The notes under the pieces are model-generated. The model saw only the letters and a program-made list of their open reading frames with translations, did not search any database and had not been told where the DNA came from. From Mycolicibacterium sp. 018/SC-01/001 (GTDB lineage Bacteria > Actinomycetota > Actinomycetes > Mycobacteriales > Mycobacteriaceae), in the NCBI RefSeq assembly GCF_007096635.1, contig NZ_VKAA01000007.1, positions 206,777 to 270,776 of the forward strand: a stretch of DNA of 64,000 nucleotides, given 5' to 3'. Shown piece by piece: positions 39,815 through 55,601 of the stretch (position 1 is its first letter; every line of letters begins with the position of its first letter). The position numbers and the translations under genes were made by a program.

Positions 39815-42303
39815 TGCGACTTCCCTACAGCTGGCTGCGGGAGACCGTGGCGGCCGGGGCTCCCGACTGGGACGTGACTCCGGCGGAGCTCGAAGCAACC
39901 CTCATCCGGATCGGGCACGAGGTCGAGGAGATCATTCCCGTCGGGCCCGTGCGAGGACCGTTGACGATCGGTCGCGTCACCGCGATCGAGGAGCTGACCG
40001 AGTTCAAGAAACCCATTCGTGCCGTGAAGGTCGACGTCGGTGAAGATCAGCCGCGCGATATCGTCTGCGGCGCAACGAATTTCGCTGTCGGCGACGTGGT
40101 CGTGGTGGCACTGCCCGGCACGGTGCTGCCCGGGGAGTTCGCCATCGCCACCCGCAAGACCTATGGCCGCACGTCCGACGGCATGATCTGTTCGTCGGCC
40201 GAACTCAATCTCGGCGCCGACCATTCCGGCATCCTGGTGCTGCCGCCGGGGACCGCCGCGCCGGGCGATTCCGCGCACGAGATCCTCGGGCTCGACGACG
40301 TGGTGTTCCACCTGGCCATCACCCCCGACCGCGGGTACTGCCTCTCGGTGCGCGGCCTGGCGCGCGACATCGCGAACGCCTACGACCTCGACTACGTCGA
40401 CCCGGCGTTCGACGTCCCCGCGCTTCCCAGTGACGGGGAGGCGCTGCCGGTGTCGATCGATCCCGCCGCGGGCGTGCAGCGGTTCGCGCTGCGTCCGGTC
40501 ACGGGCGTGGACCCGGCCGCGGTGTCGCCCTGGTGGCTGCGTCGGCGCCTGCTGCTCAGCGGGATCCGCGCGATCTCGCCGGCCGTCGACGTCACCAACT
40601 ACGTGATGCTCGAGCTCGGCCACCCCATGCACGCCCACGACCGCAGCCTGATCACCGGTGGTTTCCGGGTGCGCTTCGCCGAGCCGGGGGAGACCGTCGT
40701 GACGCTCGACGACGTCGAGCGTCGCCTCGACCCGGCCGATGTCCTGATCGTCGACGACACCGCGGTCGCTGCCATCGGTGGTGTCATGGGCGCCGGCACG
40801 ACCGAGGTGCGCGAGAGCACCACCGACGTCCTGCTCGAAGCCGCGGTCTGGGATCCGGCCGCGGTGTCACGCACGCAGCGCAGGCTCCGCCTCCACAGTG
40901 AGGCCGGTCGCCGCTACGAGCGCACCGTCGATCCGGCGATCTCGGTCGCCGCGCTCGACCGGGGCGCCGCCCTGCTCGCCGAGATCGCCGGCGGCACAGC
41001 AGAATCCACGCTCACCGATTGGCGGGGAGAGCCGCCGCGCCAGGACTGGTCACACGCGCCGGTCCGGATGCCCGTCGATCTGCCCGACCGCATGGCCGGC
41101 GTCGAGTACGCCGCCGGCGCGGCACAGCGCCGGCTGACCCAGATCGGCGCGTCGGTCACGGTCGACGGCGACGAACTGACCGCCGTTCCGCCCAGCTGGC
41201 GTCCCGACCTGCGCGAGCCCGCGGACCTCGTCGAAGAGGTGATGCGCCTGGAAGGTCTCGACGTCGTCCCGTCGGTGCTGCCCACGGCGCCCGCCGGTCG
41301 CGGTCTGACGGCGGCGCAGAAGCGCCGCAGGGCGATCGGGAAGTCCCTGGCGCTGGGCGGTTTCGTCGAGATCCTGCCCACGCCGTTCCTGCCCGCGGGA
41401 ATCTTCGACCAGTGGGGGCTACCGGCCGACGATCCGCGCCGCAGCACCACCTGTGTGCTCAACCCGTTGGAGGCCGACCGGCCGGCGCTGGCCACGACGT
41501 TGCTGCCCGGTTTGCTGGAAGCATTGAGCCGCAACGTGTCACGGGGAGCCGTCGACGCGGCGCTGTTCGCGCTGGCGCAGGTCGTCGAACCCACCTCCGC
41601 GACCCGCGCCGTCGAGCGGATCCCCACCGACCGGCGCCCCACCGGCGACGAGATCGCGACGTTGGACGCATCGCTGCCCCGTCAGCCGCAGCACGTCGGC
41701 GCGGTGCTCGCGGGTCTGCGGGAGCCGGCCGGGCCGTGGGGGCCCGGGCGCGCGGTCGAGCCCTCCGACGCGTTCGAAGCGGTCCGCATCATCGGGCGCG
41801 CCGCGGGTGTCGAGTTCACGCTGAGGGCCGTCGATCACCTGCCGTGGCATCCCGGTCGCTGTGCCGCCGTGCACCTCGGTGACACCGTCGTCGGGTATGC
41901 CGGCCAGTTGCATCCCGCGGTGATCGAGCGCTCTGGTCTGCCCAAGGGCACCTGCGCGCTGGAGCTCGACCTCGATGCGGTGCCGATCACCGAGACACTC
42001 CCCGCTCCGCGGGTCTCGCCGTTCCCCGCGGTGTTCCAGGACGTCGCGCTCGTCGTCGATGACGCAGTGCCGGCCCAGCAGGTGGTCGACGCCGTACGCG
42101 ACGGTGCGGGCGACCTCCTCGAGGACGTCCGGCTGTTCGACGTCTACGCCGGGCCGCAGATCGGCGAGGGGCGCAAGTCGCTCGCGCTCGCGCTGCGCTT
42201 CCGCGCTGCCGATCGCACGTTGACCGAGGACGAGGCCAGTGCCGCGCGGGATGCCGCGGTGGCGGCGGCGACGGCCGCGGTGGGTGCCCAGCAGCGACGC
42301 TGA
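39814..42303 (+). CDS. pheT: Phenylalanyl-tRNA synthetase beta subunit
   Basis: A 829-residue partner in the alpha2-beta2 enzyme; ATG 39814 overlaps the pheS stop (TGATG). Domain order: N-terminal B1, tRNA-binding EMAP-like domain ([33 protein letters not shown], about 45-150), editing B3/B4 domain ([18 protein letters not shown]), B5, the catalytic-like core, and C-terminal FDX-ACB anticodon-binding domain (about 735-829). Removes mischarged Tyr-tRNA-Phe by editing. Ends 54 bp before argC. Confidence 0.97.
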
Positions 42304-42313
42304 CCGGCACAGA

Positions 42314-48046
<5,733 letters not shown>

Positions 48047-48084
48047 TCTTCGACACAGCCCGACACGAACAAGGAGAAACTGAT

Positions 48085-49287
48085 ATGTCCGAGCGCGTCA
48101 TCCTGGCGTATTCCGGCGGTCTGGACACCTCGGTGGCCATCAGCTGGATCGGCAAGGAGACCGGCCGCGAAGTCGTCGCGGTGGCCATCGACCTCGGGCA
48201 GGGCGGCGAGGACATGGAGGTCGTGCGCCAGCGGGCGCTGGACTGTGGTGCGGTGGAGGCCGTCGTGGTCGACGCGCGCGACGAGTTCGCCGAGCAGTAC
48301 TGCTTGCCCGCCATCCAGTCGAACGCGCTCTACATGGATCGCTACCCGCTGGTCTCGGCGCTGAGCCGGCCGCTGATCGTCAAGCACCTCGTCGAGGCGG
48401 CCCGCGAACACGGCGGCGGCACCGTCGCGCACGGCTGCACCGGCAAGGGCAACGACCAGGTCCGCTTCGAGGTCGGTTTCGCCTCGCTGGCTCCCGATCT
48501 GCAGGTGCTCGCACCGGTGCGCGACTACGCGTGGACCCGCGAGAAGGCGATCGCCTTCGCCGAGCAGAACGACATCCCGATCAACGTCACCAAGCGCTCA
48601 CCGTTCTCGATCGACCAGAACGTCTGGGGACGCGCGGTGGAAACCGGCTTCCTGGAACACCTCTGGAACGCGCCGACCAAGGACGTCTACGACTACACCG
48701 AGGACCCGACGGTCAACTGGAGCAGTCCCGACGAGGTCATCGTCGGCTTCGAGAACGGCGTGCCGGTGAGCATCGACGGTCAGCCGGTGACCGTCCTGCA
48801 GGCCATCGAGCAGCTCAACGCCCGGGCCGGCGCGCAGGGGGTGGGTCGGCTCGACGTCGTCGAGGACCGCCTCGTCGGCATCAAGAGCCGCGAGATCTAC
48901 GAGGCGCCCGGCGCGATGGTGCTGATCACCGCGCACACCGAGCTCGAGCACGTCACGCTGGAACGTGAGCTGGGCCGGTTCAAGCGCGGCACCGACCGCA
49001 AGTGGGGCGAGCTGGTCTACGACGGGCTCTGGTACTCGCCGCTGAAGGCGTCGCTGGAGGCGTTCGTCGCGCACACCCAGCAGCACGTCACCGGCGAGAT
49101 CCGGATGGTGTTGCACGGCGGCCACATCGCGGTCAACGGCCGGCGCAGCGCCGAGTCGCTGTACGACTTCAACCTCGCCACCTACGACGAGGGCGATTCG
49201 TTCGACCAGTCCGCGGCGAAGGGCTTCGTGCACGTCCACGGTCTGTCGTCGAGCCTGTCGGCGCGGCGGGACCTGGCCGGACAGTGA
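48085..49287 (+). CDS. argG: Argininosuccinate synthase
   Basis: A 400-residue enzyme joining citrulline and aspartate. The PP-loop [15 protein letters not shown] is at residues 8-22; [12 protein letters not shown] and [12 protein letters not shown] follow. AAGGAG lies before ATG 48085. A 38-bp gap after argR breaks the chain of overlaps; a hairpin follows the stop. Confidence 0.97.
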   Translation: MSERVILAYSGGLDTSVAISWIGKETGREVVAVAIDLGQGGEDMEVVRQRALDCGAVEAVVVDARDEFAEQYCLPAIQSNALYMDRYPLVSALSRPLIVKHLVEAAREHGGGTVAHGCTGKGNDQVRFEVGFASLAPDLQVLAPVRDYAWTREKAIAFAEQNDIPINVTKRSPFSIDQNVWGRAVETGFLEHLWNAPTKDVYDYTEDPTVNWSSPDEVIVGFENGVPVSIDGQPVTVLQAIEQLNARAGAQGVGRLDVVEDRLVGIKSREIYEAPGAMVLITAHTELEHVTLERELGRFKRGTDRKWGELVYDGLWYSPLKASLEAFVAHTQQHVTGEIRMVLHGGHIAVNGRRSAESLYDFNLATYDEGDSFDQSAAKGFVHVHGLSSSLSARRDLAGQ

Positions 49288-50793
<1,506 letters not shown>

Positions 50794-50804
50794 CATCTGC
50801 CTCC

Positions 50805-51425
50805 ATGGACCCCGGCGAGCGGCACCCGGTGACGAGCCGGCGCGCGCGTGTTCGGCACTGGGTCGTGCAGCGTCCGGTGCGGCAGTGGTGGAAGGCCGGG
50901 GTGGCCACGGTTTTGGCGGTTGCCGCGTTGTTCGGCGGCCTCGACACGGTCAACACCGGGGCCGTACCGTTCGCCGCCGGTGACGATTTCAGCGACGGGC
51001 AGTACACCGCGACCGTCCACAGGGCGACGCTGCTGCCGACGGTCACCGGCGGGGGACGCACGATCGGGCCCGTCCAGCCCGGCAAGCTGTATCTCGGAGT
51101 GACGGTCACGCTCACCAACGACGGCACCGTGCCGGGCCGGCTGCCCGACGAGCTGGACCTCCGCGACGTCGAGGGCAAGCAGTTCTTCGGTGTGTGGCGC
51201 GTCCGCGACGGGTCGCAGATCCAGACGCTCGGACCGGGTCTGACGGAAGAACTCGCCTACCTGTGGGTCGTACCGCAGCACGCCGTGACGCCGGGCGGCA
51301 CCGTCAGCGTGCGGATCTGGAAGAAGCAGTTCAAGCAGCTGATGGTGGCCTACGGCGGCAAGGAATGGCTGGACAGCCTGACCGATTACGGCGTGGTGGA
51401 CCTGACTGTCGAGGAACCGGCATGA
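50805..51425 (+). CDS. Membrane-anchored extracytoplasmic protein A
   Basis: A 206-residue protein with one membrane segment (about residues 32-50, KAGVATVLAVAALFGGLDTVN) and an outer, beta-rich domain: FSDGQYTATVHRATLLPTV, KLYLGVTVTLTNDGTVPGRLPDELDLRDVEGKQFF, LGPGLTEELAYLWVVPQ. The pattern (ligand-like strand, TVTNxG, then a late WxVP) is like DUF4352/immunoglobulin-type domains. GTG 50829 is another start. First of three genes that overlap by 4 bp each. Function unknown. Confidence 0.6.
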   Translation: MDPGERHPVTSRRARVRHWVVQRPVRQWWKAGVATVLAVAALFGGLDTVNTGAVPFAAGDDFSDGQYTATVHRATLLPTVTGGGRTIGPVQPGKLYLGVTVTLTNDGTVPGRLPDELDLRDVEGKQFFGVWRVRDGSQIQTLGPGLTEELAYLWVVPQHAVTPGGTVSVRIWKKQFKQLMVAYGGKEWLDSLTDYGVVDLTVEEPA

Positions 51426-51976
51426 ACCCGCCGAACGTGCGTTCCGTGCTGTCGGCGATCTGCGTCGCCGTCCTGGTCGCAGCCGCCGCCCTGGTCTGGC
51501 ACCACCTGCCCACACCGACCGACCTCTACGGGCCGTTCGACGTCCACGGCAGCGCCGGTGAACCCGTCCGCGGACGTGCCGTCACTGCCACCGTCACGTC
51601 GGTCCGCGTTGCGCCGACGGTGAATTCGGTGCCGGCGGCCGGTCGGTGGGTGGTGATCGACGCGACCTTGCAAGGTCGGGGCGGCACCGATGTCCCGCAC
51701 GCCGATCTTCTCGTCGGCCCCAACACCTACATCCCCACCGACCGGTTCCTGGTGCGTACCCTCGGACGCTCCCTGGCGCCGGGGATCGAGCAGCGCGGCA
51801 GCTGGGTCTTCGACGTGGCACCGGCGTTGGTCGACGGACCCGACACCGAGGACCTCGTCCTGAGGGTCTGGGTGGGCAGCGACCTCCTCGATTCCCGGCT
51901 CGCGATCGCGATCCCCGCCGAGGCGATCGGCAGAAGCAGCGAGGTGGAACTCGACCCCGTGGAGTCGAGCGCATGA
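51422..51976 (+). CDS. Membrane-anchored extracytoplasmic protein B
   Basis: A 184-residue protein with an N-terminal membrane segment (residues 8-26, SVLSAICVAVLVAAAALVW) and an outer domain like protein A: VRGRAVTATVTSVRVAPTV, RWVVIDATLQGRGGTDVPHADLLVG, LAPGIEQRGSWVFDVAPA. ATG 51422 overlaps gene A stop (ATGA). Likely a paralogue of A and C, forming one complex. Function unknown. Confidence 0.6.
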   Translation: MNPPNVRSVLSAICVAVLVAAAALVWHHLPTPTDLYGPFDVHGSAGEPVRGRAVTATVTSVRVAPTVNSVPAAGRWVVIDATLQGRGGTDVPHADLLVGPNTYIPTDRFLVRTLGRSLAPGIEQRGSWVFDVAPALVDGPDTEDLVLRVWVGSDLLDSRLAIAIPAEAIGRSSEVELDPVESSA

Positions 51977-52479
51977 GCATCCGGGTCACCCGACTGTGGC
52001 AGCGCAATGTCCTCGGCGCGATCGTCGTCGCCTGCGCCCTCGCCGTCTACTGCGTGATCGACTTCGGTCCGGACTGGTCGGCCTACCGCCGCACGGTCGA
52101 GCCGAGCGTCGTCATCGGCAAGGGGCAGAGCGGCTCGGCCGGCGGCGAGACCTGGCGGGTCACGACGGTAAGGCACCTCGACCGCAGCCCGCAGCGCTTC
52201 GGCTCACCGCTGCCCATGGGCACGGTACTGATCGTCATCGACGTCGACCGGTCGGGAACACCGGCACCGGGGGTGTGCACCGCCGTCATCACCGACGGCA
52301 CGACGCGGTGGACTGCCGAGGGTGTCGGCGGATACACCCCCGTCCCGCCCGAGGGCATGACGTCGTTGTGCCACCAACCGGGACCCGCGCAGTTCGCGTT
52401 TCTGCTGCCCGGTGACGTCGTGCCCACCGCGCTGGACGTGACCCACAACGGTCAGATCACGGTGCGGCTGCTGCTGTGA
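51973..52479 (+). CDS. Membrane-anchored extracytoplasmic protein C
   Basis: A 168-residue protein with a membrane segment (about residues 13-30, VLGAIVVACALAVYCVIDF) followed by an outer beta-rich domain with two Cys (GVCTAVITD and SLCHQPG) that may pair. Like A and B it has the order ETWRVTTVRHLDRS, GTVLIVIDVDRSGTPAPG, FAFLLPGDVVP. It overlaps B by 4 bp and the convergent membrane gene by 23 bp. Function unknown. Confidence 0.6.
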   Translation: MSIRVTRLWQRNVLGAIVVACALAVYCVIDFGPDWSAYRRTVEPSVVIGKGQSGSAGGETWRVTTVRHLDRSPQRFGSPLPMGTVLIVIDVDRSGTPAPGVCTAVITDGTTRWTAEGVGGYTPVPPEGMTSLCHQPGPAQFAFLLPGDVVPTALDVTHNGQITVRLLL

Positions 52480-53755
52480 CCGGTTGTGGGCGTACGTGTT
52501 CGACGCAGTACGCGACCGTCGAGGCGATCAGACACACCCGTAGCGGCTCGATGATCAGGTGGGAGACGAATATCAGCGTGGGCCGCACCGCGTCCCAATA
52601 CGTTTCCGGATGGGGCCCGAGCAGCCAGGCCGCACCGCGGAACAGGTAGCCGGCGCGCACCTCGGGCCGATAGAAGCCGCCGGCCATGTCCAGCCAGGCC
52701 AGTCCGAGATACCCGAACACGTAGAGCGCCAACGCCAGGACGCCGCCGTGCAGGATCAGCCGCGCCGAATCGGCGATCGGCCGGTAGTTGCCGAGCTTGG
52801 ACAGCAGCACGTCGCGCGCCTCGTTGCGGCGGACGTCCGAGAGCCGTAACCAGCGCTCCCGCAGCATCTTCTGCGGGGTGGCGGCTCGCTCGAAGATGAG
52901 GTCGGCGCGGTGACCGGCGACGCGGCGCGCCGCGTCGCGCCAGTCACGGGGCATCGACACCCCGTAGACGAGCGCGGCCACAGCCAGCCACAGCAGCGGG
53001 ATGGTCGCGCCGCCGAACACGGTGCCCACCGTCCACGTGACGCCGTCCCACAGGATCTCCAGCGGCCGGAAGTGGGAGAACAGCTCGGCACGGGTCTCGC
53101 TGAACCACACGACGATCCGCCGCTGCGACAACCAGCCCGACGGGTTGACGAAGAAGGTCACGTCCTGGGTGGCGGCGAAGCTCAGGCCGAGGAAGACCCA
53201 GAGGGCGTCGACGTACACGCGGATCGCGATCATCCACCGCGGCATTCGATCCGCCAGGCGGCTCAACACGAATCGCAGCACCAGTGCCGTCACGATCACC
53301 ACCAGAGCGGCCGTGCCGACCGGGAGCGAGTCAGGGTGCAGATCGGTGGTGCCCGGATTGCTCATCGCCTCGCCGATGCGATACCCGAGCGCCTCGTTCT
53401 CGAAGGCGATCCAGTCCTCGGCGAACATCTTCCAGGCCAGGTAAATCGCGAAGAACGGCACGATCACGGTGGTGAAGACGTCGATGCGGCGCGCACTGCG
53501 CGGCGGCGCCGACGCCAGCACCGGGATGGCCGACCGGAGCACGAAGAACATCGCGACATAAGACCCGAGCCGGGCCAGACCCGCCAGCGGCATGATCAGC
53601 GCCGCCCAGAAGTCGTTGTCGTGACCTGCCCACGCGGCCAGCTCGATCGCGCCGCGGCGTCCCAGCAACCCCAGCAGGTAGCACGCCGCGAGCTGAGGCC
53701 AGTGCCGCCAGCACAGGACGAACGGTCTGGCCACAGCGGACAGCACCGCGTTCAC
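52457..53755 (-). CDS. Multi-pass membrane protein, function unknown
   Basis: A 432-residue protein with about eight to nine membrane segments; GTG 53755 overlaps the ABC-F stop, in preference to an upstream start at 53782. Landmarks: PFVLCWRHWPQLAACYLLGLLGRRGAIELAAWAG, VIVPFFAIYLAWKMFAEDW, PLLWLAVAALVYG, a cytoplasmic Arg-rich loop (RDWRDAARRVAGHRADLIFERAATPQKMLRERW) and a last pair near residues 320-400. No transporter motif known to me. It could work with the small outer proteins A-C (convergent) and is translationally coupled to the ABC-F gene. Confidence 0.6.
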   Translation of the reverse strand: MNAVLSAVARPFVLCWRHWPQLAACYLLGLLGRRGAIELAAWAGHDNDFWAALIMPLAGLARLGSYVAMFFVLRSAIPVLASAPPRSARRIDVFTTVIVPFFAIYLAWKMFAEDWIAFENEALGYRIGEAMSNPGTTDLHPDSLPVGTAALVVIVTALVLRFVLSRLADRMPRWMIAIRVYVDALWVFLGLSFAATQDVTFFVNPSGWLSQRRIVVWFSETRAELFSHFRPLEILWDGVTWTVGTVFGGATIPLLWLAVAALVYGVSMPRDWRDAARRVAGHRADLIFERAATPQKMLRERWLRLSDVRRNEARDVLLSKLGNYRPIADSARLILHGGVLALALYVFGYLGLAWLDMAGGFYRPEVRAGYLFRGAAWLLGPHPETYWDAVRPTLIFVSHLIIEPLRVCLIASTVAYCVEHVRPQPVTAAAAP

Positions 53756-55512
53756 CCGGCGTCCTCGGCCAGTTCGAGCCACGCCTGCTCGAGGTCGTCC
53801 TTGCGGGACAGCAGCTCGCCGAGCTCACCGTTGAGCTCACCCGCGCGCACGTGGTCGGCCGCGGCGTCGGCCATCGCCTCGTGCAGCGCGGCGATCCGGT
53901 CGTCGAGCTTGGCGAGCTGGTTCTCGATCCGCGTCATCTCCTTGCCCGCGCGGCGATCTCGGGCAGCAGCGGATTCCCCGCGTGCCGGTTCCGTCCGCAC
54001 CGGGGCCGACTCGGAAGCCGACCGCTGGTCCAGGTACTGCTCGATCCCGCCGGGCAGCAGATCGCAGCGCCCACCGCCGGTGAGCGCATAGGTGACGTCG
54101 CTGACGCGTTCGAGGAAGTAGCGGTCGTGGGTGACCACGATCAGCGTGCCGGGCCAGCCGTCGAGGTAGTCCTCGATGACCGTCAGCGTGTCGATGTCGA
54201 GGTCGTTGGTCGGCTCGTCGAGCAGCAGCACGTTGGGTTCGTCGAGCAGCAGCCGCAGGAACTGCAGGCGCCGCCGTTCACCACCGGAGAGCTCACCGAG
54301 CCGGGTGGTCAGCTTGTCGCCGGTGAACCCGAAGTCCTTGAGCAGGGTGTCGGCGGTGATCTCGCGGCCACCGGCGAGTTCAGTGACGCGGCGGCGGTTC
54401 TCGACGGCGTCGAGCACTCGCGCCGAGGGATCGAGTTCTGCGAGCGCCTGGCTGAGATAGCCGATGCGCAGCGTCTGACCGCGCTTGATCGTGCCGGACG
54501 TCGGAGACAGCTCGCCGGCCAGCAGGCGCAGCACCGACGTCTTGCCGGTGCCGTTGACGCCCACCAGTCCGATGCGCGCGCCCGGTCCGATCGACCAGTC
54601 GACGCCGTCGAGGAGCGTGCGCGGCGGATCGCCGACCTGCAGGCCGACCCGGTGCAGATCGAACACGTCTTTGCCGAGCCGGGACGTGGCGAAGCGCTGC
54701 AGCACCAGTGAGTCGCGCGGCGGCGGCTCGTTCGCGATCAGATCGTTGGCGGCCTGGATGCGGAACTTCGGCTTCGACGTCCGTGCCGGCGGCCCGCGGC
54801 GCAGCCACGCCAGCTCTTTGCGCATCAGGTTCCTGCGCCGCGCCTCGGTGCCCTGGGCCATCCGCATGCGTTCGGCGCGGGCCAGGACGAACGCCGCGTA
54901 GCCGCCCTCGTAGGCGTCGACGACGCCGTCGTGCACTTCCCACGTGCTGGTGGCGACCGCGTCGAGGAACCAGCGGTCGTGGCTGACCACCACCAGCGCG
55001 CGGCTCGGCCGCGTGGCCAGGTGGTCGGCCAGCCACCCGATCACCTCGACGTCGAGGTGGTTGGTGGGTTCGTCGAGAACCAGGACATCATGGGCGGCCA
55101 GCAGCACCTCGGCGAGCGCGACGCGACGCCGTTCCCCGCCGGACAGGTCCGCGGCCCGGGCATCGAGATCCACGCCGGAGAGCAGGTGTTCGACGACGGC
55201 GCGGGTGTTCGGCTCTGCTGCCCAGATGTGGTCCGGCCGACCCCCGACGATCACGCCGCGCACGGTGTCCTCGGGCGCGAAGTCGTCGGCCTGGCGCAGG
55301 TAGCCCACCGAGAGGCCCGAGGTGTGGGTGGCCCGACCCGAGTCGGGGGCCAGCGTGCCCGTCAGCACCTTGAGCAACGTGGTCTTGCCGTCACCGTTGC
55401 GGCCGACCACACCGATCGCGTCGCCCTCCTCGACACCGAGGCTGACGGCATCGAGCAACGTGCGGGTGCCGTAGCCCACGGTGACCTTTTCCAGGTTGAT
55501 CAGGTTCGCCAT
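53752..55512 (-). CDS. ABC-F family ATPase
   Basis: A 586-residue protein with two ABC domains and no membrane segment: Walker A GRNGDGKTT (about 36) and GVNGTGKTS (about 340); signatures LSGGERRRVALAE and LSGGERRRLQFLR; Walker B VLVLDEPTNHLDVEV and VLLLDEPTNDLDIDT. Between them is the P-site tRNA-interaction linker, with basic helices KELAWLRRGPPARTSKPKFRIQ. A C-terminal coiled coil (MTRIENQLAKLDDRIAALHEAMADAA) completes the Uup-like form. ABC-F proteins act on the ribosome, in translation or antibiotic protection. Start ATG 55512 (MANLINLEKV). Confidence 0.9.
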   Translation of the reverse strand: MANLINLEKVTVGYGTRTLLDAVSLGVEEGDAIGVVGRNGDGKTTLLKVLTGTLAPDSGRATHTSGLSVGYLRQADDFAPEDTVRGVIVGGRPDHIWAAEPNTRAVVEHLLSGVDLDARAADLSGGERRRVALAEVLLAAHDVLVLDEPTNHLDVEVIGWLADHLATRPSRALVVVSHDRWFLDAVATSTWEVHDGVVDAYEGGYAAFVLARAERMRMAQGTEARRRNLMRKELAWLRRGPPARTSKPKFRIQAANDLIANEPPPRDSLVLQRFATSRLGKDVFDLHRVGLQVGDPPRTLLDGVDWSIGPGARIGLVGVNGTGKTSVLRLLAGELSPTSGTIKRGQTLRIGYLSQALAELDPSARVLDAVENRRRVTELAGGREITADTLLKDFGFTGDKLTTRLGELSGGERRRLQFLRLLLDEPNVLLLDEPTNDLDIDTLTVIEDYLDGWPGTLIVVTHDRYFLERVSDVTYALTGGGRCDLLPGGIEQYLDQRSASESAPVRTEPARGESAAARDRRAGKEMTRIENQLAKLDDRIAALHEAMADAAADHVRAGELNGELGELLSRKDDLEQAWLELAEDAG

Positions 55513-55601
55513 CAGGGGCAAATGATAGGCCTGCGCTGTGCCATGATGACCTCTGCAGTGGCGGGAGCACGTGTTCCGGGTCGGCGTTAGGGGAGTAGGC
55601 G

